Shown here one piece after another: positions 11,001-21,400 of a stretch of 56,016 nt of DNA. Made by a program: the position numbers and the translations under genes. Source of the DNA: Mesotaenium endlicherianum (Eukaryota > Streptophyta > Zygnematophyceae > Zygnematales > Mesotaeniaceae); NCBI GenBank assembly GCA_009602735.1, contig WELA01013856.1, positions 379,446-435,461 on the forward strand, read 5' to 3'. Numbering within the stretch: the stretch's first letter is position 1; each line of letters starts with the position of its first letter. The notes below the pieces were generated by a model. That model did not search any database, was not told where the DNA came from, and saw nothing but the letters and a program-made list of their open reading frames with translations.

Positions 11001-14000
11001 AAAAACAAAGAGGAGGCAGAGGGAAAGAGAAGGGGGGGGGGTGACGGGGGCAGAGCTGGGGGCTGCACAAGCCTGCATGTGAAGGGAACAGGAGAGTAAG
11101 AAGGCACTTGGCTACTCGGTACCAGCGCGTGCTCCGGGGAAAGGCAAGCTGGTAGCGACCGGTGGGAAGGTGGGAAGGTGTGACGAAGGGGGAGGGGGAG
11201 GGGGAGGGGAAGGGAAGGAGGCAGGGGCAGGGCAAAGCGGCGCTGACCGCACGAGCCAGCGATTGTAGGAGGCGTGCCAGCCCTTCCAGAAGCCCTCCAG
11301 ATCGTAGCTGTTGTTGACGCAGCGCTGCATGTTCTCCGGCGCCTCCACCCCCGCTGCCTGCGCCCCCCTTGCACTCCCCCTCTCTTCTCTGTGCGGTTGG
11401 CACGGCGGCCGTTGCATCCGCAAGGACTGTAAATGCGGGCGCTTTATACAACAGGACCAGGCAGCTTCCCGCCGACAGCTGTCGGCTTAACAGCTGTCAG
11501 TGGACACTGGGCGAGAGGAGGACAGCTTGGGTTGGCTGGCATTTATCAGGCAGTAAGTGGAAGCCCCAATGCTCAGTTGGAGCCCAGGCTACTCCTGCTG
11601 CTGCTGCTGCTACTGCTGCTGCTGCTGGTAGTGCTGCTGCAGGGTATGAAGCACAATCCTAAGTGCAGCTGCAGCTTTTTTTTGTGTGATTGAGGGGACC
11701 CTGCAAGGACTGACAAGAGCTGGGTCTCAGAGGAGATGCCAAGGGCCGCGTAAAGTGCCCAAAAGCCAGATGCCAGCTGTCACCCACAAGAGCGCCCCCG
11801 TTGGATGCTGGTGGCCTTGAAACCAGACAGGAGGACAAGCCAGGTGTCGCTGAACAGAGTCCAGAGAAACACCCGGGAGCCAAAGTCACCGACAAAAGCC
11901 CAAACGGAAGCCAGATGCCACGTGTCACTGACAAGGGCCCGGACAGAATCGGAGGCACAGAAGGCACAACAGGCCAGGTGTCACGGGCGCAAGCCCAGAT
12001 CAACGTCAGAGGTCAGGGCTGTCACGTCGCACTGACCAGCGCCCAGAAGCGGAAGTAGCGCCAGATGAGGAGGAACTTGAGCCACATCAGGTTCAACACC
12101 TGCTTGCCCCCGCCCCCGCCCCCGCCCCCCCCGTTGCCGCCGCCACCGCCGTCGCCGTCGCCGCCGCCGCCGCAGCCGGTGCAGGTGCGCAGTCGTATTC
12201 GGGGAACGAGACGTCCGAGGCCAAGGCACGTGTCAGTCAGAGGGGCCATAAGCGCGCCTGGCTTCTGCTCTATAATGGAGTGCGTGATTAAAGGAACGGA
12301 AGTATGCAATCCCCTTCCACTTCATACTGATGTAAAGCACGCAGGCAGCAGGTGCGACCCACTGTTGCTGCACTCACTCTTCCCCTGTCTGCATGCGTGC
12401 CTCACTCATACCAAAGGCAGAGCTCCAGCACCACAAATCACTTTGGTGCACGCAGAAGCTGAGAAAATGACTTCCACGCGAGCTACAGCTGCCACTCAAC
12501 AGTGTGAGGGGTGTCTTTGAGGAGGGGGAGAAAAGGGTCACAAACTTGTGCACATACTCATACTGGTTCATAGTTTCAGCCAGTAGAGATTCGGATAGAC
12601 ACCACCCGTGCACACGGGGCCCATGCGGTGTAACAGCAGCGCAGTCTGGTCACCAACAAGAATTGTTTTATGATGGAGACCTGCCGGGTGCGTTCAGAAA
12701 ACCTGGGGTAGGGAAGCACCAAGTCACGCGCATTTGAATTCTCTCTCTCAGCTTCTCCCAGATACCCCTCTTTCCAACCCCTCCCCTCCCCTCCTTCTTC
12801 CCGGCCATCCCCCCCTCGAACACCCCCAAGGATTTGTCTGCTGCGTGCCAGCAGCCGAATCAACCAGACCGCGTGCGTATCAGTACGGCAAGCGAAGCAA
12901 TATGATGCGAGTGTAGGAAGAGTGAGAAGTGGAAAGGGAGTACCCCGTAGGCGAGGATGCAGACGTCCACGGGCGCTAGCTGCTGCCACAGGCCGCTGCA
13001 AGAGCAGAAGCCCCCGCCCGCCACCAATGTAAGAACCCTGTTGTGCTGATGCTGGTTGGCGCATCAGCATGATGACTCGTCAGCAGCTCTCTCTCTCTCT
13101 CCAGTATGGGCCGCAAGGTCCAGCAGAAGAGTAAGAGCGAGTCAAAGCCGTCAGCGGGGGAAGCAAGGATGCCAATNGGGGAACGAGACGTCCGAGGCCA
13201 AGGCACGTGTCAGTCAGAGGGGCCATAAGCGCGCCTGGCTTCTGCTCTATAATGGAGTGCGTGATTAAAGGAACGGAAGTATGCAATCCCCTTCCACTTC
13301 ATACTGATGTAAAGCACGCAGGCAGCAGGTGCGACCCACTGTTGCTGCACTCACTCTTCCCCTGTCTGCATGCGTGCCTCACTCATACCAAAGGCAGAGC
13401 TCCAGCACCACAAATCACTTTGGTGCACGCAGAAGCTGAGAAAATGACTTCCACGCGAGCTACAGCTGCCACTCAACAGTGTGAGGGGTGTCTTTGAGGA
13501 GGGGGAGAAAAGGGTCACAAACTTGTGCACATACTCATACTGGTTCATAGTTTCAGCCAGTAGAGATTCGGATAGACACCACCCGTGCACACGGGGCCCA
13601 TGCGGTGTAACAGCAGCGCAGTCTGGTCACCAACAAGAATTGTTTTATGATGGAGACCTGCCGGGTGCGTTCAGAAAACCTGGGGTAGGGAAGCACCAAG
13701 TCACGCGCATTTGAATTCTCTCTCTCAGCTTCTCCCAGATACCCCTCTTTCCAACCCCTCCCCTCCCCTCCTTCTTCCCGGCCATCCCCCCCTCGAACAC
13801 CCCCAAGGATTTGTCTGCTGCGTGCCAGCAGCCGAATCAACCAGACCGCGTGCGTATCAGTACGGCAAGCGAAGCAATATGATGCGAGTGTAGGAAGAGT
13901 GAGAAGTGGAAAGGGAGTACCCCGTAGGCGAGGATGCAGACGTCCACGGGCGCTAGCTGCTGCCACAGGCCGCTGCAAGAGCAGAAGCCCCCGCCCGCCA

Positions 14001-17000
14001 CCAATGTAAGAACCCTGTTGTGCTGATGCTGGTTGGCGCATCAGCATGATGACTCGTCAGCAGCTCTCTCTCTCTCTCCAGTATGGGCCGCAAGGTCCAG
14101 CAGAAGAGTAAGAGCGAGTCAAAGCCGTCAGCGGGGGAAGCAAGGATGCCAATCGCGGGCAATCAAGGGCAAGGATCCGAGGGCCAGAAGGCAATTAGTA
14201 CAGGAGATTGAGAACAAGTGGAGGGCAACGGCTGAGAGTTCAAGGACGGGGCACGAGCGGAAGGGTGTGAGGAAAGAGGGGGAAGAAGAAACGACGAAGG
14301 CAGCACCTGTTGGCGAGGGCGAAGAAGTAGCAGGTGTGGCAGAGAAGCTCCATGAGGAGAAAGCACGCGGCCCAGCGCACGCCGTAGACGAGCACCTGCC
14401 TGACGCTGTGGGTCCTCTGGGGTGCCCCCATCTGCACATTTGTGCACACACTCATGCACGCTCACAAGTAAGCATACACGCACACGCGCACGCAGACATG
14501 CACACATGCACGCAGGCGCGCACACAGGGCACAGGATGCAGCACATGCAGAAAGAAGCATGTGAGGAGAAGTGTCGATTGAGGTGCATCCACAACTGCGG
14601 GACTGCAGCCTCGTCAGAACGCCCTCTGTCTAATCACAATGCGCGCATAGTATCATGCACCTTGTTTAGTGGTGGCAGGGTGGCAAAAGAAAGACTAAGG
14701 GTCAGCTTGTACCCCTTGATAAGCATAGCACCCCCCATTCCTCCCCCCCCCCNNNNNNNNNNNNNNNNNNNNNNNNNNNNNNNNNNNNNNNNNNNNNNNN
14801 NNNNNNNNNNNNNNNNNNNNNNNNNNNNNNNNNNNNNNNNNNNNNNNNNNNNNNNNNNNNNNNNNNNNNNNNNNNNNNNNNNNNNNNNNNNNNNNNNNGG
14901 ACGTGGGGGGGGGGGGTTACAGCTTGCCTGGGAGGCGAAGGCATTGAAGGTGATGATGGGGCCTGCGATGTAGAGGGGCGCAAAGAGAAGGTACGCCAGG
15001 TAGTTGACGGGCGAGTAGCTGGCGGCTGGAAGAGCCTCCTCCTGCGTGAACAGGCCCAGGCACACATTCGATCTCTCCTCTTCCCTTCAGAAAGCTCAAA
15101 GAGTAGTAAGTCGCGTTCGCAACGAACAGCGACGTGGCGGCCCCCCTTGCTTATGCTCGCAGATTTGGCTGCAGAGTTGGAGAGCTTATAAGAAGGGGTT
15201 CACAAACTTATTGACATCGTAGTGCAGTTTACGGATAAGTAACATGCAAGAAGAAGCACAGACGCTTGGCGATGCAGCATGAGCTGCTGCGTCAGCTGCT
15301 TCGTGTTGTGAGGCGTTGCAGCTGACCTGGCGCAGGAGATAGCAGTGCTTCCCCTCTCTGCACAGGTTGCACTTCCTGGCGTGCTCCTGCTCACAGGCAC
15401 AAGCAGCATCCCAGGGGAAGCAGGAGCCTGTCAGGCGAGGTGCCAACGAAGCATTGGAAGGGTGGGCCTGTCCAGAGAGGGGCACTCCCACACCAGCCGC
15501 CAGTCACCCTATGAGCCAAATATGACTGGAGCGCGTCAATCATCATGGAATAAACATGGAGTATATCATGTTGGCCGCCTCGTACCTAGTCCTCATCATT
15601 AAATGAAGAGGAATGGCTTACCTTGTGTGCTGTGCGCTTACAAAAGGGAAAAGGTGAGGCGTCTCTTTCTTACTTGGAGATCGACGGTGGATTTGCGCCG
15701 TGTGAGCATCCAGTGGTAGTCAAGACCAAAGCTCAGCATCCTCAGCAGCACTGCACAGACACACACTCACGCGCGGACGCACACGCGCTCACGCACACAC
15801 TCATGCACGGACGCACACAAAGACACGCGACCACACAGACACACACAGGCACGCACACGGTTTTATCAGTCCAGAGGACTCGGTGCGCAGCTAAGGAACT
15901 TGAGCAGGCCTTGCTCCTCCCTGCAGGCCCTGCGTGCAAATGCTTTCAGCGGCATGAAGCACCTTCCCCGGCATGGCAGTGAGTAGGAGCAGCAGAAATT
16001 GCAAGGGGTAGACGCAGTCCGTACCGAGATTGAAACATATCTGCCAGCGGAACACGCCCCGATGCGAGTCGAGGAAGGTCAGGTGCTGCCTGCTCTGTCG
16101 CGTCCCACACAAGACACACCCCCCAGGTGCCATTGCTGGTGAGGGAGGTTCTCCCAGTGCCCCTGCCCCTCGAGCATGCGGGGGTGGGGATGCCAGCACG
16201 CCCTGGCTGATGTACAACACTCTCGTACATGAAGACTCGAGCACCAATGGCTGCAAGCCAAGTTTATGAACTTCATATCAGCTATCAAGACCCGCTCCGA
16301 AGCAAGCTGTCCGCAAGAGCTGACTGTCATACATTTCGCTGACAAGTGGCGAACTCGAGGGCGTCTTTTTGCATGAGCCTGGGGGAGCAAGGAGCTCGAT
16401 GATGGGGTGGGCATACAAAGAGGCTGTTCAGGGCATGTTGAAGGCGCTCACCCAAAGGAGGCAAAGCTATAGCCGTCGTAGACCCGGTTGCACACGAGGA
16501 GGGTCAAGTTGAAGAGCCACAGAAGAGGAGGGAAAGCTCTTCTGCCGCCAAAGCTCTGCTCAGATCGCCAGCAAGTGTCAAGCTACTGATATGAAAGAAG
16601 ACGAAGAAGAACAGGGACTGAGGCGACGCCTCGAGAAAAGACGTGTCTGTTGCTTCAATCGTGGAACGTGCTACAAAAGAAGCATGAGGAAGTACCATGG
16701 TTGCACCGCTCTCACCTTTACGAGGGCGTAGTTGGCTGCTGCAATTGCCAGAATGAAAGCGACGCTGCAGGCAAATCAGACCCCCATCGTAAGCGCCAAA
16801 CTGCACCAGAGTGCACGAGAGAGAACACGAGCTTGCACGAGCGTGCTGCTGCCTACGAGAATATTCGACCCCTAGCATATGGCAAGTCTCATCCATGAAC
16901 CAGTGACGTTAGAAAATGCTGGCTGACAAAGAAGCAATGTGCAGACCGACAGGGTCCAGTGGCTTTACCAAGCGCCATGGAGATAGCTGACATAGGACAG

Positions 17001-17926
17001 CGAGGCTGTCAGCCAGAAATATGCCATGAGCTGCCCCTGGCCTCGCATTGAGGTGCGCAGGATGATAGCGAGCCCCGCCATGCCACCCATGACGATGCTG
17101 AGGAGGGAAAGGCCACCTCGGAAGTTCTGCCACTGGGAGTCTGACAAATCCTGCACGCATAGGCATGTTAAGGGTAACTATTAGCCGGTAGCAATGCCTT
17201 CCAGGAAATTTGAGTGGCCACTCTGTCCTTGTCTTAAGGGAGATAAAGTTATGCCATAGCTGTCTGCCAGAGCTGGCCGCAAATAGATTGACTTGTCGTC
17301 GGCATTTCCCCAGTCAAGCAAGTCCCTTCACCTTCAGCAGGGGCAGACGTGACTCTCATTTGGAGCTCTACCTCGCAAAGCTGTTCTGAACTTTCACCTG
17401 ACACTTTCTGATGCCTTGCCCAATGAATGTAATCATGCTCTGTTGATGCTTGCCAGCAGCTCTTCATTATGCACTGAAGCACGCGGAAGAAACTTGCCGA
17501 TGAAAAGTTTGGTGTGAGCGTCATAGCTGATTTGCTGAGGAATTAAGTTGCACATTAATATAAGCAATTTTTTGGAAGTAACAAGTCGTTGTGGTGGAAA
17601 ACTGCTCACAATAAGGGTATTTGGCATCCATCCTTGTTGCAGACCTCTCAGCCAAGGACGCCACTGACTTCCGGAGTAATCTGTTTAGTTCACATTGTCG
17701 CGAAGGATGTTATATTCATGAAATTATTGGGAAAACTTCTCTACCGTGCTGCATAGCACATATACATTCCTCCAAAAGAAAAGGATAGTTCTTTGGGCTT
17801 CATACCTGCGGAGAACAGGACAGAACGTCTCGCCAGGATAGCATAGAAAGTAGCAACGTAGAGATAATAAAATATAAACTCCTTGCTTTTCCACCTAGAC
17901 TTCGAGGCCTGACCATCTGTCACCAT
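8054..17926 (-). CDS. Gup1/HHAT-like membrane-bound O-acyltransferase (MBOAT)
   Basis: Gup1-type MBOATs are polytopic ER proteins; yeast Gup1 remodels GPI-anchor lipids, and HHAT-like relatives acylate proteins. Nineteen exons (minus): 17926-17806, 17680-17610, 17150-16969, 16764-16716, 16555-16452, 16089-16025, 15750-15674, 15386-15327, 15077-14928, 14431-14307, 13972-13921, 12099-12037, 11357-11248, 10651-10559, 9840-9759, 9231-9154, 8838-8763, 8415-8366, 8203-8054. They join in frame to 585 residues (yeast Gup1 is 560). Diagnostic segments: 'DLSDSQWQNFR', 'MLSFGLDYHW', 'LYIAGPIITFNAF', 'NFMWLKFLLIWR'-like, then GFWKGWHASYNRW with His401 and ALWHDLEW with His437, the presumed catalytic histidine. 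Exon 9 ends with a GC donor (CAG|GCAAGC). Exon 11 occurs twice (also 12995-12944) because of an assembly artefact. A 146-N gap lies in the intron before exon 10. Substrate is not predictable. Confidence 0.93.
9260..9423. repeat. Diverged tandem duplication, period about 92 bp
   Basis: Two copies share 'CGCACAC[G/C]CCTTATGCCCT', then a GCAC segment, a CTGCTGCTG run and a 'CCGATACA' end. They start near 9260 and 9352. Both lie in the MBOAT intron between exons 15 and 16 and look like a local intronic duplication. Confidence 0.6.
10928..10983. repeat. (CA)n-rich microsatellite
   Basis: An imperfect CA/CG dinucleotide tract lies in the MBOAT intron between exons 13 and 14. It reads TG on the coding strand. 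A purine-rich tract continues to about 11045 on the plus strand. Confidence 0.8.
11595..11640. repeat. (CTG)n microsatellite
   Basis: About fifteen CTG or near-CTG triplets lie in the MBOAT intron between exons 12 and 13. Confidence 0.8.
12108..12177. repeat. CCCCCG / CCG repeat tract
   Basis: A run of CCCCCG units passes into a CCG-triplet tract just upstream (coding sense) of MBOAT exon 12. It reads as a G-rich tract on the coding strand, next to the acceptor of that exon. Confidence 0.75.
12201..13176. repeat. 976-bp exact duplicate, left copy
   Basis: This segment recurs at 13178-14153 at a constant offset of 977, and the two are separated by one N at 13177. It contains MBOAT exon 11 (here 12995-12944). 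The pattern of two contig ends that overlap but were joined with a 1-base gap fits best; it is most likely not a real duplication. I compared the copies by eye over many stretches and saw no difference. Confidence 0.85.
13178..14153. repeat. 976-bp exact duplicate, right copy
   Basis: Partner of 12201-13176. The right-hand contig seems to end at 14153-equivalent sequence and the left-hand contig to begin at 'GGGGAACGAG'. MBOAT exon 11 at 13972-13921 should be counted once only. Confidence 0.85.
13921..13972 (-). CDS. MBOAT exon 11 (right copy)
   Basis: This 52-nt exon encodes the segment 'GLWQQLAPVDVCILAYG' of the MBOAT protein. It is listed separately because an identical copy lies at 12944-12995 in the other half of the 976-bp assembly duplicate. 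Including both would insert a false repeat of these residues and break the phase. Confidence 0.85.
14753..14898. other. Assembly gap (146 N) flanked by poly-C and poly-G
   Basis: The gap lies in the MBOAT intron between exons 9 and 10. It follows ten C residues and is followed within six bases by a G run, so the missing DNA is probably a homopolymer-rich tract. The frame of the flanking exons joins without needing another exon. Confidence 0.9.
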
Positions 17927-18486
17927 AGCAACCTCCTAGAAGAGTCTTGTCTGGAAGTTGACTGGAACTCTTCGTTTGTCTAGAAACAAGTTATGACTTA
18001 AAAAATAGTATGGCAGTCAATTACAAGAGGCACAAGGTCCTATCTGCAGCACTTCTGGGACGTCCCTTCTGCAGTAAATGATGCCCTGGAGCAATTTCCT
18101 TGTTGTAGATACAGGTCTTCATGATAGCCTAATGTGCTCACTTACTTTAATAAGTCACACAATATATAGGCGTTCGGGTGCCATTGAATGTCACATAACG
18201 TACATAATGATGTGTTCGAGTGCCTGTCCTGTTTTGCATGGGACGCTTCCAAGTTGGCTTCGGATTTCGTATTCAAAACAATTCAGACATCCGTGCCTGT
18301 CATGCTGGTGAGTGAGACACTTGGGTACACTATCGATGTTTCTCGCGAATTGTCTCTCGAACACGTGGCAAAAGGTGTTCATTCCATAACTTTTCAATTT
18401 CGTCTTAAGAGCATGCATGACAGAGAATGTTAAGAGCAAAATACTCCTCGTGCACTTAGGATTTCTACATTTACGTGCAGATCACA
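17927..18486. promoter_or_regulatory. Shared intergenic region of divergent MBOAT and GT2 genes
   Basis: The two start codons face away from each other across 560 bases, so this segment should carry both promoters. A splice-acceptor-like TTTACGTGCAG ends at 18480, six bases before the GT2 start codon, so the GT2 transcript may have a 5'-UTR intron in this interval. No clear TATA box was seen. Confidence 0.45.
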
Positions 18487-21400
18487 ATGAGCGTCTTGAA
18501 CGCGCATTTCCTCTCTACACGATTGCATCCTCTGTGTGCTTTATCCTTCAATGAGAACCATTCAAGTGACAAATTGAGAGCGCATACCTCACAGAATGCA
18601 CTACTGGTCAGCTCAAAATGGCAGTGCCATTCAGAGTCAGCCTCTGCAAAGAGAAGACGAACTCTTAGCAGGACTTCTTGCCTTTCTTACAGCCGAAAGA
18701 GGTTAATAGAGCCAAGATGCAGCTCAACATCTGGAGAAAGTGTCCCAGACCAAGAAAGCTTCAAGTCCAAGCTGTTATCCAGCATAGAAAATGCCACGAA
18801 TACTATCCGCTTCGCTATCTCTGCCGGTGTAGCCATGACACTTTCAGGGGCAGGATGTGTCTTCTTGTATGCTTTAGTGGTCCACATTGTGGCAACTTCA
18901 AGGGAACTTGGTGATGAACACTTTATAGGGCGGCGAAGGGAGGGCGGAGCAGGAAGGGCTGGGGATGGAGGTGGTGGTGGAGGAGGAGGAGGAGGAGGAG
19001 GAGGAGGAGGAGGAGGGGGCAAAGGTGATGGGGGAAGGGGAGAAGGCCAGGCAAGTCATTTAGGTGAAGGGGTAGGAGCCAAAACTGCTGACCAAGAACC
19101 AGAGGAGGAAAAGGCAGCCAGTAAAGCAAAGGCCCCAGTGGAGGTGCCACCTCATCAGCAAGTCACTATCATCGTGCCAGCCATAAATGAGTCATTGGGT
19201 ATTAGAGAGACACTGCAAAGGCTGCAGAAATTGACGCCTCCTGCCACCCGTGTCATTGTAGTGGACGGCGGAAGCTCTGACGACACGATGTCGATAGCGG
19301 AGAGTGAAGGAGCTACAGTGATGCACAGTCGGAAGGGAAGAGCCATCCAGCAGAATGCAGCTGCATGGAAGGCCATGGAGCTCGCAGGAGGAGCACAAGG
19401 AGCACTTTGTTTTCTCCATGCTGACACAATTGTACCACTTGACCTTGTAAGCAGCTTCTTCCTTGTTTTCCAAAACAACCCTTAACAACTGCAACTGCTG
19501 CTTACGGCACGTGCCTTTGAAAATGGAAACAGGACTTCGATTTTGCACCCTCTTCCTTGTTTCTTACTTCTTTTTTCTTGATTCTTGATGTTCTTTTTTC
19601 TGAGCTTCAAGTACATTGAGCATGACGTAGGATCACCAACCTCAAGTTGAGAAGGATGATGTTTTTCACTCTCGTGACTCTTTTCCTGTTGTCGTTGGAA
19701 CACTATGGAATGCTGATGCATCTCTCAGCTGCACCATGATGGTGGCATTTCAAATAGTTCATGCTATAAGTGGGGCTGGCGTTGTATACCCCACTGCTGT
19801 ATGTGAATCCCAGAAGAAAAGCTAATTAACAAGCAAATTCAGGGTAGGAGGTTTACAGAAGCAGCCTTGTAAATATAAAAACAAAAGCTTTGGTAGGTAA
19901 TATCGGCTGCCTTCATAGTGACTGGGGTCTGGTCATCAAACCAGCAATCTTGCCACCATATATGATGACGTGTGAAATAGTTTCATGTAAGATAATATCA
20001 TCTGAGAATTTCATATACAATTATGTTATTCAGATGTGGTCCGTAACAGTAGGGGTATATTTTTTTCCTTTCTCACTCCTACCTGAACAGGTTGACCTGG
20101 TAAGAAGCACGCTGGAGGAACCGAAGACTGTGCTTGCTGGCTTTGTCACACGCGTGGTTGTGCCTGGCAGAACCCTCTGGGCGCTCTCCTTCCACAACAC
20201 ATTCAAGGTACGCATTGCTTTGCTCTTCTTCCGCATCAGGGCACGGTCGGCCATCTGCATGAGACCGGCAGTCCCAAGAGCGCTGGCGGCGCGACTGCAC
20301 CAATCGACTGATTAGTTGACAGGAACATGCATGTCAAAAGACTTCCTGTGCGTACTTAACAAGTTAGAACTGGAAATGTATGCAGGACTGTTCCCTGTGC
20401 TGTGTGCTGTGCGTGTCATTCATGTGTACATAAAACATCTTCTGTGTTGCTCTTGCAACACTGGCCTTTGAATCAGATGCGTCCCGCTTGCACACGAGAG
20501 GGAGGGTCCTTGCCTTCTTCAGCTGTGCGACTTGCCTCAATATTCTGGCTTCATTCACATGCTGCGCCAGCCCCCTCCTCCCTCAGGCCAGGAGCTCAAG
20601 CCCCTGCAAGACGCTCTTCGTTTTGGCGTGGCTCTGGGGGGGGAGTGAGTCACGCAAGTCCTTTCACGGGATGTGCATTGCCGGCGTGCGTGTCACACAG
20701 TGGCCACTGCTTGCCGTACCCTTTTTCCTCACCAGTAGTCAGCTTCGCTTATCACGGCTGGTCCGCCCTGAGGTTTTATGAGGTGCTTGAATAATGCTCA
20801 AAGGAATTGCTCAGTCGAAGCGAGCATCGGTGCTGTGCGTTGGCGCATCGGATACGTGACTGACGTCCGAGGATGGGGAGTCGCACAAAATATAACATGT
20901 GCAGACCTTCTACGGGCCGCTCATAACGCGGCCCCTCTGCTTCCCGCGCGGCGTCCGCGTTCTCTTCGGGGACCAGGTGCAGTTTTGTGCCCCTCCCTCG
21001 CAAGCCTCTCACACACCCCCCCTCACGCCTGCACTGCACCAATCTCAGCTCGCATCAGTCTCGCGCCCTCCTTGCAAGCTCCTCACGCACCCCCCCCCCT
21101 CACGCCCGCACGAACCCCGGCTTGCGTGAGTGAGTCAGGTAGCAGTTTCTGAGCTCCTGGATGCGCTCACCCTCATGCGTGCGCTAGCCTCCGCTCAGCT
21201 CGAGCGAGAGCCTAGAGGCAGGTGTGCGCGCCTGGCACTCTGGGGCAGTCGTCCCTGCAGACCAGTGTGATTTGATGGCGCCACATCAGGATGTCATGAT
21301 AAGCCTTGCTGGACCTTTACAGCTTCTTGCACCATGGGCATAGAGGACGGGCTTGTTCTATGTGTGCCGCGGTGCATTGCAAAGATAATAGACACGTGCT

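Noticed and set aside
12944..12995. A second MBOAT exon 11, suggesting exon duplication
   Set aside because: It is part of the 976-bp exact duplicate next to a single N, which is best explained as an assembly artefact.
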